Origin: Hyphomicrobiaceae bacterium
Lineage (GTDB): Bacteria > Pseudomonadota > Alphaproteobacteria > Rhizobiales > Hyphomicrobiaceae
Assembly (NCBI GenBank): GCA_021730785.1
Contig: JAKFWF010000042.1
Span: 62,001 to 126,000 of the forward strand
DNA length: 64,000 nucleotides
Reading direction: 5' to 3'
In this document: piece by piece, positions 54,213 through 64,000 of the stretch
Position numbering within the stretch: the first letter of the stretch is position 1
Layout: each line of letters starts with the position of its first letter
The notes under the pieces: generated by a model
Databases searched by the model: none
What the model was told of the DNA's origin: nothing
What the model saw: only the letters and a program-made list of their open reading frames with translations
Translations under genes and position numbers: made by a program

Positions 54213-55421
54213 CTACCCGCCGCCGCGGACGATCCAGGTGCCGCCCACTTCGCGGATGTCGAGCCCTTGCGAGGCAAGCGAATTCGCCAGCTGCACGCCA
54301 CCGCCGGGAAACCGCACCGCCAGGTCGACGGCGCGGCCGGACTGGCCGGCCACCAGCAGGTCTTCGACGCCCGGCGTATCGGCGATCTGCTGGCGGATCG
54401 ACTCCCATTCCCGCAGCGTACTGAACTGGATCGTCAGCTGCACAGACTGCAACGGTTGCGCGCCCGCCGTGCCGCCACCCACCGCCGGCCGGGCTTTCAA
54501 CGCCTTCCAGCGGCCTTCGAGCGTGCCAAGCGCGATCAGCGCCGCCAGTTCCGTGGTGTAGCCGAAGTCGTCGGCTTGGAAGCGATAGGACCGCTTCAGG
54601 GCGAACTGGCCAACCGCATCGCGACCCATCAGCGTCACGTTGAGTTTCATCGACCCGAGGTCCGGCTCGGCCAGGACAAACAACACGAGTTCGCTCGCAT
54701 ACTCGGCCGTGGCGATGCGCAGGCCGCCGCCGTCGCCATCCCGGGTCATCAATTGCAACGTGTCGCTGTGTACGGCGGGCTTCAGAGCTTGCAGCTTGAC
54801 GGGAGCGAGCGCGTGCACGACATCGAGGCCCTTCCAGGCGTCCGTCCACGCCTTCTGCCCGGCTGCCTGCGTGAGTGCGGCGGGTGCTGCGCCTTGCCCG
54901 GCGGGCGGTGCCGCATAGACCGGCACGAGAACGACGGCCGGCGCCGGCAGGTCGACGAACGGGATGCCCTCGCGCTGTAGCAGCGTGCGCACCGCGCTTG
55001 GCTGAAAAGCGAAATCGAGGTTGGCGATGTACTGGGTCGACGAGTTGCGCTCCGAACGCACGGATACGCCGTCGATCAGATCGGCAGCCTTGACGTTCGC
55101 CAGTTTGCTGATGCGCTTGTAGGAGGTGACCGGCACCAGCCGCTTCAACAAGGAGCGGAACGCCGCCTGCTTGCCATCGGCCAGCGCGCGTTCCTTGGCG
55201 GCGACGGCGTTCGCAGCGGTCGCATCGACGGGATAGTTGCCAATCGTGAAAGCGGTATCGGTCGCGGCTGCGTGTGCTGCGCCGGCGGCCATTGCCGCAT
55301 AGAGCAGGCCCGTGACCACCGCGCCCAAGCCCGCCACCCGTCCGCGAATGAGCACCGTTTTGCCCCCAATTGATTGCAGCCGCGACTGTTGGTCTGCTAG
55401 CACGCTTCGGCACAGGCGCAT
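54213..55421 (-). CDS. DUF2066 domain protein, exported
   Basis: The 402-residue protein has an N-terminal hydrophobic segment with an AHA-type signal cleavage near residue 50, then the DUF2066 domain and a C-terminal BON-like fold. The function is not known. The start at 55421 is the best ATG, but the long polar N terminus before the signal suggests a later start could be used. It diverges from purM, an arrangement common in alphaproteobacteria. Confidence 0.78.
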   Translation of the reverse strand: MRLCRSVLADQQSRLQSIGGKTVLIRGRVAGLGAVVTGLLYAAMAAGAAHAAATDTAFTIGNYPVDATAANAVAAKERALADGKQAAFRSLLKRLVPVTSYKRISKLANVKAADLIDGVSVRSERNSSTQYIANLDFAFQPSAVRTLLQREGIPFVDLPAPAVVLVPVYAAPPAGQGAAPAALTQAAGQKAWTDAWKGLDVVHALAPVKLQALKPAVHSDTLQLMTRDGDGGGLRIATAEYASELVLFVLAEPDLGSMKLNVTLMGRDAVGQFALKRSYRFQADDFGYTTELAALIALGTLEGRWKALKARPAVGGGTAGAQPLQSVQLTIQFSTLREWESIRQQIADTPGVEDLLVAGQSGRAVDLAVRFPGGGVQLANSLASQGLDIREVGGTWIVRGGG

Positions 55422-55518
55422 GATACCATGCGACAGCACTCGTGCGCCATTCCGGCGAAATCTGGTCCGCGGCCGTGCCGATACCGGCACGCCCCATGTA
55501 TCCTTTGGAACAACAGCC

Positions 55519-56685
55519 ATGCCCGGCAAGCCGCCAGCCAAGTCAACGACCCAATCCCCGGCCAAGCCCGTTCGCCCGAACGCGCCGATCACCTACCGCG
55601 ATGCGGGGGTTGATATCGATGCCGGCAATGCCCTGGTGGACGCCATCAAGCCGCTGGTGAAGGCGACGCGGCGGCCGGGCGCGGACGCTGATCTTGGCGG
55701 CTTCGGCGGGCTGTTCGACCTGAAGCGGGCCGGCTTCAAGGACCCCATATTGGTGGCGGCCAACGACGGCGTCGGCACCAAGCTGATGATCGCCATCGAA
55801 AGCGGCATCCACGACACGGTCGGCATCGATCTGGTCGCCATGTGTGTCAACGACCTCGTCGTGCAAGGCGCGGAGCCATTGTTTTTCCTCGATTATTTCG
55901 CAACCGGAAAACTCGACGTGGCGGTCGCGCGCGATGTGATCGCCGGCATTGCCGCGGGCTGCCGAGAAGCGGGCTGCGCGCTCATCGGCGGCGAGACGGC
56001 GGAAATGCCGGGCCTGTACAAGCGCCATGACTACGACCTCGCCGGCTTCTGCGTCGGCGCCGTCGAGCGCGATGAGATCCTGCCCCGTGCCGACATCGAG
56101 ATCGGCGATGTTCTCCTCGGCCTGCCGTCGGCCGGCGTGCACTCGAACGGCTTTTCGCTGGTGCGCCGGCTGGTCGCGGAAGAAAATCTCGACTGGGGTC
56201 ACGCTGCGCCCTGGGCGCCGGGCACCACCCTTGGGCACGCCCTGCTCACCCCCACGCGCATCTACGTGAAGTCTGCCCTGGCCGCGATCCGTGCGACCGG
56301 CGGCGGCAGCGCACACGGCGCGGTGAAGGGCCTCAGCCACATCACTGGCGGCGGCTTGTCGGAGAACATCCCCCGCGTGATGCCGGCTGGCCTTGCGGCG
56401 CACGTGGACCTCGACGCGATTTCCGTGCCGCCCGTGTTCGGCTGGCTCGCCCGCGCCGGCCGGCTTGACGCTACGGAACTGCTGCGCACCTTCAACTGCG
56501 GCATTGGCATGGTGGTGATCGCCGACAAGGACCGCGCCGACGAGGTTATCCTGGCATTGCGCGCGGCAGGCGAACAGCCGATCGCACTGGGCCACGTGGA
56601 AGCCGGCCGTGGCATCATGTCCAGTGCGAAGGGCAAGGGCTGCGCCGAAGCGGTGCGCTACAGCGGGCGGCTCGCGCCCGCATGA
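55519..56685 (+). CDS. purM: Phosphoribosylformylglycinamidine cyclo-ligase
   Basis: PurM closes the imidazole ring in purine synthesis (FGAM to AIR, using ATP). The 388-residue protein has the family motifs [37 protein letters not shown] and the glycine-rich THITGGG-type segment (here [14 protein letters not shown]). The N-terminal 25 residues are an unusual Pro/Ser-rich tail. A purN gene is not seen next to it. Confidence 0.95.
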   Translation: MPGKPPAKSTTQSPAKPVRPNAPITYRDAGVDIDAGNALVDAIKPLVKATRRPGADADLGGFGGLFDLKRAGFKDPILVAANDGVGTKLMIAIESGIHDTVGIDLVAMCVNDLVVQGAEPLFFLDYFATGKLDVAVARDVIAGIAAGCREAGCALIGGETAEMPGLYKRHDYDLAGFCVGAVERDEILPRADIEIGDVLLGLPSAGVHSNGFSLVRRLVAEENLDWGHAAPWAPGTTLGHALLTPTRIYVKSALAAIRATGGGSAHGAVKGLSHITGGGLSENIPRVMPAGLAAHVDLDAISVPPVFGWLARAGRLDATELLRTFNCGIGMVVIADKDRADEVILALRAAGEQPIALGHVEAGRGIMSSAKGKGCAEAVRYSGRLAPA

Positions 56686-56806
56686 CCGCCCCCACTCCGT
56701 CTGTGGGTGCGTGATAAATCATCGTCGGGTAGGCAGGCAGCTTGGCTGCCGGCTTGTGCCCGTGCTTATCTGATCGACAAAAGACCAGGCGCGGGAGGGC
56801 CATCGC

Positions 56807-58042
56807 ATGAACTTTCTGAAGAAGCTCGAAGACCCGACGTCGCTGCAGGAAGCCGCGCCCGAGCAGGTCGGCTTGTCGGCGGAACGGCTACAGCGCATCC
56901 CCGAGGCGCTCGCGCGTGAAATCGCGGCCAGCCGCATTCCCGGCGGCGTCCTCGCCATCGCCCGGCGTGGCAAACTCGCCTACCTCGAAGCCTTCGGCAT
57001 GCGCGATTCCGCATCCGCCGTCGCCATGACGCGGGATACGGTCTTTTCCATCGCCTCCATGACCAAGGTGATGGTGTCGGTCGCAGCGCTGCAGCTGCTG
57101 GAAGAGGGCCGCATCAGCCTCGCCGATCCGATTGGGGGGGTCCTGCCCGAACTGGCTGAGTTGATGGTGGCCGACCTTGCGACCGGCAGCACGCTGGTCA
57201 CCCGCCCGCCCGTCCGGCAACCGACCATCCAGGATCTGCTGCGCCATACCTCCGGCATGACCTACCGCGAGCGCGGGCAGACGCCGGCGCACCGGCTCTA
57301 TCCCGGCAGCTCGATCGTGGCGGCCGTGAAGTATTCGAAGGCGGAGTTCCTGGCGGAAATGGCCAAGGCGCCGCTGCTGTTCCACCCGGGGCGCGACTGG
57401 GAGTATGGCTTCTCGACCGACATCCTGGGCCTCGTCGTCGAAGCCGTGACCGGCGAGCCGCTGGGCCACACGCTCAACCAGCGCCTCTGGCAGCCGCTCG
57501 GCATGGTCGACACGGGCTTTGATCTGACGCCCGCGACCGCACAGCGCTATGCCCGTGCCTTCCCGCTCGATCCCCTGACCGGCGCCGCGCAGTCGGTGCA
57601 CCATGCGACCGGAGCGCCGTGGAAGTGGCAAAGCGGCGGTGGCGGCGCGGTTTCAACTGCGACCGACTATCTCAAGTTCGCGGAAACGTTGCGCCGCGGC
57701 GGCAAGCTGGCGCAAGCCCAGATCCTCGGCCGCAAGACGGTCGAGCTGATGACGTCGGACCACCTGCCCCTGACGATCGAGAACCGCATCGCCGACAGCA
57801 TGGACCCATCGAGCTCGGGCTATGGCTTCGGGCTCGGCGTCGCCGTGCGCCGGGAAGCCGGCATTGCGGCGATGGCCGGCTCCAAGGGCGACTACTACTG
57901 GTCGGGCGTCTATGGTACCTATTTCTGGGTCGATCCCGCCGAGCAACTGAGTTGCGTGTGGATGTGCGCCTCGCCCGGCCTCCTGCGCCTGCGCTACCGC
58001 CCCATGATCCGCGCCCTGGTGTACCAGGCGATCGATGATTGA
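56807..58042 (+). CDS. Serine hydrolase of the beta-lactamase class C family
   Basis: The 411-residue protein has the SxxK motif in SIASMTKV (about residue 85) and a tyrosine region in WEYGFSTDILG. It belongs to the class C/EstB-type esterases, which act on small esters, amides or peptides. There is no signal peptide, so it is probably a cytoplasmic esterase and not a resistance enzyme. GGGAGGG lies upstream of the ATG. Confidence 0.88.
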   Translation: MNFLKKLEDPTSLQEAAPEQVGLSAERLQRIPEALAREIAASRIPGGVLAIARRGKLAYLEAFGMRDSASAVAMTRDTVFSIASMTKVMVSVAALQLLEEGRISLADPIGGVLPELAELMVADLATGSTLVTRPPVRQPTIQDLLRHTSGMTYRERGQTPAHRLYPGSSIVAAVKYSKAEFLAEMAKAPLLFHPGRDWEYGFSTDILGLVVEAVTGEPLGHTLNQRLWQPLGMVDTGFDLTPATAQRYARAFPLDPLTGAAQSVHHATGAPWKWQSGGGGAVSTATDYLKFAETLRRGGKLAQAQILGRKTVELMTSDHLPLTIENRIADSMDPSSSGYGFGLGVAVRREAGIAAMAGSKGDYYWSGVYGTYFWVDPAEQLSCVWMCASPGLLRLRYRPMIRALVYQAIDD

Positions 58043-58063
58043 GGGGTGTTCTTTGGGTTTGGA

Positions 58064-58140
58064 TGGCGCGAGAGACGGGACTTGAACCCGCGGCCTCCGC
58101 CGTGACAGGGCGGCGCTCTAACCAGCTGAGCTACTCCCGC
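58064..58140 (-). tRNA. tRNA-Asp (anticodon GTC)
   Basis: The minus strand folds as a full cloverleaf: acceptor GCGGGAG/CTCTCGC with one GU pair, D-arm AGCTCAGCTGGTTAGAGC, anticodon stem CCGCC/GGCGG around a loop with GTC, and T-arm GGGTTCAAGTCCC. The CCA end is encoded. The anticodon GTC reads aspartate codons. Confidence 0.97.
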
Positions 58141-58368
58141 AATCCAACCCGGCGGGCAGCGCGGGGCCCGACGTTGCAGAGTGGATACGTGACCGCCGCC
58201 GACGCGTCAAGCGGCTCCCGGCGATTATGTTTCTGCCAGGCATGGATGGGCGAACATGGATGGGGTTGCGATGATCGGGTCGCGACTGCGACCCCGGCGT
58301 GGTGCGCCGCCCCGTCGGAGTGCGCCCGGGCGCCTGCGGCGCTCGGATCAGCGCACGTGAGACAATAA

Positions 58369-58443
58369 TGGTGGGCGGCGAGAGGATCGAACTCCCGACC
58401 GATCCGGTGTAAACGGATTGCTCTACCGCTGAGCTAGCCGCCC
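58369..58443 (-). tRNA. tRNA-Val (anticodon TAC)
   Basis: The minus strand folds as a cloverleaf with acceptor GGGCGGC/GCCGCCC, a D-arm, the anticodon stem ATCCG/CGGAT around TTTACAC (anticodon TAC, valine) and a T-arm GGGAGTTCGATCCTC. CCA is encoded. It lies upstream of tRNA-Asp on the same strand, 228 bases apart; nothing else is seen in the gap. The two may be co-transcribed. Confidence 0.97.
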
Positions 58444-58517
58444 TGGGCCAGGGCGGGCTATACCGTGCGCGAGCGTGAATGGGAAGGGCCGGCATTCCGG
58501 CTTGGTGAGGCTCCAGC

Positions 58518-59918
58518 ATGACGGGCATGGCAGCATTATCGGAGTTGTGGCGGCTCGCGGGGGGCGACCCGGCGGCCTTAGCGCGGGTCAACCTCACGGG
58601 CGCCGATCCGCAGCTGCCCTCATCCTTCCGGGTCGGTACGGCAGCGCAGGCGTCGATCGCAGCGGCGGGATTGGCGGCGGCCGAACTGCATCGGCAGCGC
58701 ACCGGCGTTGCGCCGGACGTCGCCGTCGACATGCGGCATGCGGCGATCGAGTTCCGCAGCGAGCGGTATCTGCGCATCGTCGGCAAAGAACCGCCGGTGT
58801 TCTGGGATACGCTGGCCGGCGTCTATCGCGCAGGCGGTGGCGGCCCCGGCGGCAGTTCCCACGTGCGCCTGCACACCAATTTCGCCCATCACCGGCAGGC
58901 GGTGCTGACCGTGCTCGGCTGCGATGCGACGCGCGAGGCGGTGCAGGCGGCCCTCCTAAGCTGGGACGCAGTGGCCTTCGAAACGGCCGTCTATGCGGCC
59001 GGCGGCGTGGTGGCGGCAATGCGCTCGCCGGACACCTGGGCGGCCCATCCCCAGGGACAGGCGCTGGCAAGTCTGCCGGCGTTGAAGATCAGCAAGATCG
59101 GCGAGGCGCCGCCACGGCCCCTGCCGCCGGCTGAACGGCCGCTGTCGGGCGTGCGCGTGCTCGATCTGTCGCGGATCATCGCTGGCCCGGTGGCGGGGCG
59201 AACGCTTGCGGCGCACGGCGCCGACGTGCTGCTGATCACCAGCCCGCGGTTGCCGTCGATGCCGTGGCTCGTCATCGACACCGGGCGCGGCAAGCGCTCG
59301 GCGCACGTCGATCTGGCGACGCCGGCCGGCCGCGCGACCTTGACCCGCCTGCTTGCCGATGCCGACATCATCAGCCAGGGGTATCGCCCGCACGCCGTTG
59401 CAACCCTTGGCTTTGCGCCCGAGGATGCAGCCCGCATCCGGCCCGGCATCGTCTATGTCTCGCTGTCGGCCTATGGCGCCGCTGGACCGTGGGCGAACCG
59501 GCGCGGCTTTGACAGTCTGGTGCAGACGGCAACCGGCATCAATCATGCCGAGGCCGACGCTGCGGGCATAGCCGGGCCGAAGGAACTGCCGGCCCAGGCG
59601 CTCGATCACGCGTCGGGTTACCTGATGGCGTTTGGGGCGATTGCGGCGCGCGCACGCCAGGTACGCGAAGGCGGCAGCTGGCATGTGGAGGTGTCGCTCG
59701 CCCAGACCGGCCAGTGGCTGCAAGGTCTCGGGCGCCTTACCGATGGCTTCGGCTGTGCCGACCCGAAGCTCGATGCGATCGGCGAATTCCTTGAAGAAAC
59801 GCCCTCCGGCTTCGGGCGGCTGCGCGCGGTGCGGCACGCCTGCCAGCTGTCGGCGACGCCGGCGCGCTGGCATTGTCCATCCGTGCCGCTTGGGTCCGAT
59901 CCGCCGGCGTGGTTGTGA
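58518..59918 (+). CDS. Family III CoA-transferase (CaiB/BaiF type)
   Basis: This 466-residue protein moves CoA between acyl compounds through a glutamyl- or aspartyl-CoA intermediate. The core starts near residue 205 with GVRVLDLSRIIAGP, then YVSLSAYG and GFDSLVQTATG, whose aspartate matches the catalytic site. The first 200 residues look like a degraded, partial copy of the same fold. The substrate cannot be told. It follows the tRNAs and is upstream of the RMND1-like gene by about 90 bases. Confidence 0.85.
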   Translation: MTGMAALSELWRLAGGDPAALARVNLTGADPQLPSSFRVGTAAQASIAAAGLAAAELHRQRTGVAPDVAVDMRHAAIEFRSERYLRIVGKEPPVFWDTLAGVYRAGGGGPGGSSHVRLHTNFAHHRQAVLTVLGCDATREAVQAALLSWDAVAFETAVYAAGGVVAAMRSPDTWAAHPQGQALASLPALKISKIGEAPPRPLPPAERPLSGVRVLDLSRIIAGPVAGRTLAAHGADVLLITSPRLPSMPWLVIDTGRGKRSAHVDLATPAGRATLTRLLADADIISQGYRPHAVATLGFAPEDAARIRPGIVYVSLSAYGAAGPWANRRGFDSLVQTATGINHAEADAAGIAGPKELPAQALDHASGYLMAFGAIAARARQVREGGSWHVEVSLAQTGQWLQGLGRLTDGFGCADPKLDAIGEFLEETPSGFGRLRAVRHACQLSATPARWHCPSVPLGSDPPAWL

Positions 59919-60005
59919 GGACGCGCTGCTGAACGCAACTGGACACACAGCCGCCATCGCGTCACACCGTCAGGCTGGCAACTGCCGCACATCACAGGTC
60001 CCCCA

Positions 60006-60788
60006 ATGCCGCCGGCCGAAGTCCCCATGCGCGCCATCCAGCTCGGCGAGACGCTCGACATCAAGGGGCTGGAGCGCGAGGACCAGTTCTCGGCAAACCC
60101 GCTCGCCTTTCGCACCGCCAGCGGCGGCACCGTCGTTTTGTTCAAGTCCGGCGCGATCGTGTTCGCCAACATGACGCCGATCGAGGAGGAGGAACTGATC
60201 CGCGGGCTTGGCGCACGCATTATCGACCCGCTGTCGGAGCGCGAGGTCGAATCGACCCGCATCGTCGTCAAGCCGGCAGACGAAGAGCTGATCGGCACGG
60301 TCGGTGCGCTGCAGGTCAAGGCATTCGACCAGAACCGCCTGCTGCTGATCGCCGAGGCGCTCGCCGTGTCGGTCGCCCTCGCCCACGACGAGCGGCGGAT
60401 TGCGCGCGCCTTCGAGCGCATCGAGCCGGTCGCGACCTCTCTGATCAAGCGGCGGCTGCCGGCGGGGCCGAAATCGGCGCTGCTGGAGCAGATCGGCGAA
60501 GCGCTGCTGATCCAGAAACGCCTCGCAGGCCGTGTCGATCTCGACGAAAAGCCCGACGTGCTGTGGGATCATCCCGAACTCGAGCGCTTCTGGGCCAAAC
60601 TGGTCGACGAATACGATCTCCCCGCACGGGCCCGCGCGATCGAGCGCAAGCTCGTTGTCATCCGCGAGACGGCCGATACCATCACCGATCTCATCTCCAC
60701 CCGCACCTCGCACCGGCTGGAGTGGTACATCATCATCCTGATCGCGATCGAAATCGCGCTCACGCTGTATGGTCGCTTGGTGAAGTAG
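60006..60788 (+). CDS. RMND1/Rmd1-like (DUF155) protein with C-terminal membrane helix
   Basis: The 260-residue protein has the DUF155 domain (VVLFKSGAIVFANM through the DEELIGTVGALQVKAFD region) and a C-terminal membrane anchor (WYIIILIAIEIALTLYG). Eukaryotic relatives support mitochondrial translation; the bacterial role is unknown. The location at the inner membrane is inferred from the tail anchor. Confidence 0.85.
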   Translation: MPPAEVPMRAIQLGETLDIKGLEREDQFSANPLAFRTASGGTVVLFKSGAIVFANMTPIEEEELIRGLGARIIDPLSEREVESTRIVVKPADEELIGTVGALQVKAFDQNRLLLIAEALAVSVALAHDERRIARAFERIEPVATSLIKRRLPAGPKSALLEQIGEALLIQKRLAGRVDLDEKPDVLWDHPELERFWAKLVDEYDLPARARAIERKLVVIRETADTITDLISTRTSHRLEWYIIILIAIEIALTLYGRLVK

Positions 60789-60800
60789 CGGCGGCGCTGG

Positions 60801-62108
60801 TCAATGCGCCTTGGGTTCCGGGGACTGGGGCAGACCGACATTGGCTTCACCGACGATCAGCCGCGCGCCGCGCTCGAAGGTCAGGTAGCTCCAGACCCAG
60901 TTCAAGGCGACCACGATGCGGTGCTTGAAGCCGATCAGGAAGTAGATGTGGGCAAGGCTCCACAGCATCCAGGCCATGAATCCCTTGATCTGCATCGACC
61001 CCATGTGCACGACCGCCGACGAACGGCCGATGGTGGCGAGGTTGCCCTGGTGGACGTAGTGGAACCGCGGCAGGGCGGGCTTCCCGGCGACGCGTTGGCG
61101 GATGGTGTCGGCAACATATTTGCCCATCTGCTTGGCGGCCGGCGCGATCCCCGGGATCGGCTTGCCATCCGTATTGGCCGCCGCCGCCGTGTCGCCGACG
61201 ACGAAGATGCTGTCGTCGTCGGGCAAGGTGAGCTTGTCGTTGACGATCACGCGGCCGACCCGGTCGGTTGGCGCTTCCAGCCACTTGCCGGCCGGTGAGG
61301 CGATGACGCCGGCGGCCCACACGATCGTCTTGCAGGGTATGAATTCCGGGCCCATGGCGACGCCCTCGGCCGTGCAATCGGTGACCCTGGCCTCGGTGCG
61401 AACCGTGACCGACAGTTTCTCGAGGTCGGTGCGGGCGGCTGCCGAAAGTTTTTCTGGAAACGTCGCGAGCAGCCGCGGACCCGCTTCGACCAGGATCACG
61501 CGCGCGAGCTTGGTGTTGATATGGTGGAAATCGGCGGCGAGTGCGTGGCTTGCCAGCTCGGCGATGGCGCCGGCCATCTCGACGCCAGTCGGGCCGCCGC
61601 CGATGACGACGAACGTCAACAGTGCCGCCTGCTCGGCCGGGTTTGTCGCCACCTCGGCGCGCTCGAACGCGACGAGAACCCGGCGGCGGATGTCGGTCGC
61701 ATCCTCGATCTTCTTCAATCCGGGCGCGAACTGCTCCCAGTGATCGTTGCCGAAGTAGGAATGCCGGGCGCCGGTTGCCAGCACAAGAACGTCGTAGGGC
61801 ACATTCGCCTGCCCCACCTGCACCATCTTGCCCTTCCGGTCGACGCCGGTGACGCGGCCGAGGATCACGCGGGCATTGTCCTGGCCCGAAAGCAGGTTGC
61901 GGATCGGCCAGGCGATGTCGGCCGGCGACAGGGCAGCGGCCGCCACCTGGTACAACAGGGGTTGAAACAAATGGTAGTTCCGGCGGTCGATCACCGTGAT
62001 GTCGACCGGGCAATCGCGCAGCCGTCGCACGGCTTCGAGGCCGCCGAAGCCTGCGCCGACGACAACCACCTGCTGCCGGCGCGGTGCGCCTGAACTTACT
62101 TGCGACAT
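60801..62108 (-). CDS. ndh: Type II NADH dehydrogenase (NDH-2 family)
   Basis: This single-subunit flavoprotein of 435 residues passes electrons from NADH to quinone without pumping protons. It has the FAD motif GAGFGG near the N terminus, FQPLLYQVA, the NAD-binding GGGPTGVE (about residue 170) and the second flavin motif FVVGDTAA. A hydrophobic segment near the C terminus (FMAWMLWSLAHIYFLIGF) would attach it to the membrane. ATG 62108 agrees with family starts; the frame extends to 62207. Confidence 0.9.
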   Translation of the reverse strand: MSQVSSGAPRRQQVVVVGAGFGGLEAVRRLRDCPVDITVIDRRNYHLFQPLLYQVAAAALSPADIAWPIRNLLSGQDNARVILGRVTGVDRKGKMVQVGQANVPYDVLVLATGARHSYFGNDHWEQFAPGLKKIEDATDIRRRVLVAFERAEVATNPAEQAALLTFVVIGGGPTGVEMAGAIAELASHALAADFHHINTKLARVILVEAGPRLLATFPEKLSAAARTDLEKLSVTVRTEARVTDCTAEGVAMGPEFIPCKTIVWAAGVIASPAGKWLEAPTDRVGRVIVNDKLTLPDDDSIFVVGDTAAAANTDGKPIPGIAPAAKQMGKYVADTIRQRVAGKPALPRFHYVHQGNLATIGRSSAVVHMGSMQIKGFMAWMLWSLAHIYFLIGFKHRIVVALNWVWSYLTFERGARLIVGEANVGLPQSPEPKAH

Positions 62109-62260
62109 TACTGGCACCACTTTGACGCGCCGCAGCGCGGGATGAAGACTTGCGACCGTCACGACAAGACGGGTCTCACTCGGCCCTATAGCCGCTGGCC
62201 GCGGCATAAGCCAATCACCACGACTTGACGATCGCCCTGTTCACTCACGGCGTTAGCGTT

Positions 62261-62830
62261 TCATGGGTTGCCCGCGCGATGGCGCAGGAAGGCGATTTGG
62301 GTGTCGCCGTAGGTGCGGCGATCAATGAGCGTCAGGTTCGCCGGCAGCTCGATCGACGCGTCCTCGCGCTCTTCGCACATCACGACAGCGTTGTGGCTGA
62401 GCCATCCGCCGCCGGCAGCGCTCGCCAGTGCCAGTGTCGCCAGACCCTGGCCATAAGGGGGATCGAGGAACATCAAAGTTGCCACGTCGCGCGCGCCGGC
62501 CGGCCCGAGGTCGGTGGCATCGCGGCGGAAAATGCGGGTCTGGCCTGTGAGAGTGAAGGCTTCCACGTTGCGGCGGATGATGGCCCTGGCATCGGCATCG
62601 TCCTCGACGAAGACGCAGAACGCTGCACCGCGCGACAGGGCTTCGAGCCCGAGCGCCCCGGTGCCGGCGAACAGGTCGACGACGCGGGCGCCGGTGAGCT
62701 CGAAGTCCTCGATGCCGTGGGCCAGGATGTTGAAGGCGGCCTCGCGCACGCGGTCCGACGTCGGCCGCAAGCCCGAGTGGGTGGGCGTGATCAGCGGTCG
62801 CCCGCGCAAGGTGCCGGCGACGATCCTCAT
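62261..62830 (-). CDS. rsmD: 16S rRNA (guanine-966-N2)-methyltransferase RsmD
   Basis: RsmD methylates G966 of 16S rRNA using S-adenosylmethionine. The 189-residue protein has MRIVAGTLRGR at the start, RPTSDRVREAAFNIL, the SAM motif DLFAGTGALGLEAL and the catalytic FLDPPYG. Its start overlaps the end of the pseudouridine synthase gene by four bases (ATGA), so they are coupled. Confidence 0.95.
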   Translation of the reverse strand: MRIVAGTLRGRPLITPTHSGLRPTSDRVREAAFNILAHGIEDFELTGARVVDLFAGTGALGLEALSRGAAFCVFVEDDADARAIIRRNVEAFTLTGQTRIFRRDATDLGPAGARDVATLMFLDPPYGQGLATLALASAAGGGWLSHNAVVMCEEREDASIELPANLTLIDRRTYGDTQIAFLRHRAGNP

Positions 62831-63912
62831 GGCCGACGGCGGCCCTGACGCGCCGATGGCGGCGGAGGGCCAGGGTTGCGCTCATCGCGCCCATGCCGGG
62901 GCGGACGCTGGTCGCCACTGCGTTCGCGCTGCTCAGGCTCCGATTGGCGCCGCGGGCGCTGGCCTGGTTTCGCCTTTGCCGCCTTCGGATCGACGATCGG
63001 CTTTTTCGCGACATAGCCTGTGTTCTTGGCGGCGCGCTCCTCGATCTGGGCGATATCGAGCCCGAAGTGCCGGGCCAGCTCTGGTCCCAACTGGTCGGCC
63101 AGCACGCGGCGCCTGACGCGATCGACGGTGCCTTCCTCCAGGTCCAGCAACTGGAACGGCCCGAACGAAATCCGGATCAGCCGGTTCACTTCGAGCCCCA
63201 GCGAGCCCAGGATCTTGCGCACCTCGCGGTTCTTGCCCTCGCGCAGGCCGAGTGTCAGCCACACGTTGGCGCCCTGCACCCGATCGACCGTGCCTTCGAT
63301 CGCGCCGTACTGAATACCGTCGATCTCAATACCGCCGCTGAGCGCGTCGAGTTGCTCCTGCGTCACCGTGCCGTTGGCACGCACGCGGTAGCGGCGCAGC
63401 CAGCCGGTGGCCGGTAGTTCGAAATGCCGTGCGAGGCCGCCGTCGGTCGTCAGCAGCAACAGGCCCTCGGTGTTGAAATCGAGCCGGCCGATCGAGATGA
63501 CGCGCGGCATGTCCTTGGGCAGTTTCTCAAACACCGTCGGGCGCCCTTCCGGGTCCTTGTGCGTCGTCACGCAGCCGCGCGGCTTGTGGAAGCGCCACAG
63601 CATGGCCGGTTCCGGCCTGACCAGTGGTTGCCCGTCGACCTTGACGGTGTCGCTGGGGCCGACATCGCGTGCCGGCGATTTCAGGATTTCGCCATTGACC
63701 GATACGCGGCCTTCCAGGATCCAGCGTTCGGCGTCGCGCCTGGAACACAGGCCGGCCCGCGCCATGGCCTTGGCGATGCGCATGGTCTCGGCGATCGCGG
63801 GTTCCTCGACGGCCTTGGGCGCGCGCGGCTTGCGGCCGTGCGCCCGTGCGCCCGGCCGGGCAGTGGCGTGCGCGCCCGTTGGACGGGGTTGACCAGCGCG
63901 GGGTTTGTGCAT
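62827..63912 (-). CDS. rluB: 23S rRNA pseudouridine synthase, RluB-type
   Basis: The 361-residue enzyme isomerises a uridine of 23S rRNA. It has an N-terminal S4 RNA-binding domain (RIAKAMARAGLCSRRDAERWI), the catalytic aspartate in GRLDFNTEGLLLLT (about residue 150) and the GLREGKNREVRKIL segment. Both ends are basic and low-complexity: about 40 residues at the N terminus and a long Arg/Pro/Gln-rich tail (about 310-361). RluE or RluF specificities are alternatives. The start at ATG 63912 was chosen because upstream sequence lacks family similarity. The 88 bases beyond hold no recognised feature. Confidence 0.9.
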   Translation of the reverse strand: MHKPRAGQPRPTGAHATARPGARAHGRKPRAPKAVEEPAIAETMRIAKAMARAGLCSRRDAERWILEGRVSVNGEILKSPARDVGPSDTVKVDGQPLVRPEPAMLWRFHKPRGCVTTHKDPEGRPTVFEKLPKDMPRVISIGRLDFNTEGLLLLTTDGGLARHFELPATGWLRRYRVRANGTVTQEQLDALSGGIEIDGIQYGAIEGTVDRVQGANVWLTLGLREGKNREVRKILGSLGLEVNRLIRISFGPFQLLDLEEGTVDRVRRRVLADQLGPELARHFGLDIAQIEERAAKNTGYVAKKPIVDPKAAKAKPGQRPRRQSEPEQRERSGDQRPPRHGRDERNPGPPPPSARQGRRRP

Positions 63913-64000
63913 GATGTGGGGCAGCCTTTGTTCTGGATTTCTGCTTATGCCATCGCCAGCGCCCGGAAGCCACACGCACATGATGTCGGCCCTGGCCGAA

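Noticed and set aside
58141-58368. Gene or third tRNA between tRNA-Asp and tRNA-Val
   Set aside because: No cloverleaf and no convincing reading frame; only short shadow frames are present.

Overview
The window is GC-rich and densely coded, and it looks like an alphaproteobacterial chromosome. Indicators are the leuS-lptE-holA string, the very large (about 1,590-residue) NAD-glutamate dehydrogenase, a Fur protein without CxxC pairs, OlsB, a DUF3126 protein and a DUF2066 gene divergent from purM. Several families fit Rhodospirillales or Hyphomicrobiales, but I cannot name a genus from the sequence alone. No phage, insertion sequence or CRISPR array was seen.

Layout. 1-457: an AT-rich non-coding stretch packed with GTCGAT/ATCGAC boxes on a 10-bp lattice, then leuS, lptE, holA, a divergent class A penicillin-binding protein, a small zinc-finger protein and a FAD monooxygenase (all +). 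8.97-14.5 kb (-): a haloacid dehalogenase and a signalling cluster of response regulator, histidine kinase, Ras-like small GTPase, a transmembrane OmpA-domain protein and a coiled-coil protein. 14.6-17.1 kb (-): malonyl-CoA synthetase, then a Panacea-domain protein overlapping a small two-helix membrane protein, which resembles a toxin-antitoxin pair. 17.3-19.6 kb (+): amidase and alpha/beta hydrolase. 19.8-24.1 kb (-): 3-oxo-tetronate kinase, class II aldolase and short-chain dehydrogenase, plus an acyl-CoA ligase.

24.2-41.4 kb: enoyl-CoA hydratase, an acyltransferase-like membrane protein, NAD-GDH (-), an AhpD-like protein, a TPR protein of unknown function, a secreted repeat protein, an orphan ParA, proline iminopeptidase, fur and olsB (-), a repeat-containing spacer, and a hybrid histidine kinase (-). 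41.5-52 kb (mostly -): an Old Yellow Enzyme next to an enamidase, gamma carbonic anhydrase, DUF3126, cysE, an enoyl-CoA hydratase-like gene (+), a Uma2 nuclease, a solitary nuoC, a remnant of an isoaspartyl peptidase gene, a MoaD-like protein and a three-subunit molybdenum hydroxylase. The enamidase, OYE and hydroxylase together suggest reductive breakdown of nicotinate or a related N-heterocycle. 52-64 kb: DUF1330, folD, yggT, DUF2066, purM, a serine hydrolase, tRNA-Asp and tRNA-Val, a family III CoA-transferase, an RMND1-like protein, NDH-2, rsmD and a pseudouridine synthase.

The candidates most worth following up are the phased box array at the left edge, the GTPase/OmpA/kinase cluster and the Panacea/membrane-protein pair.
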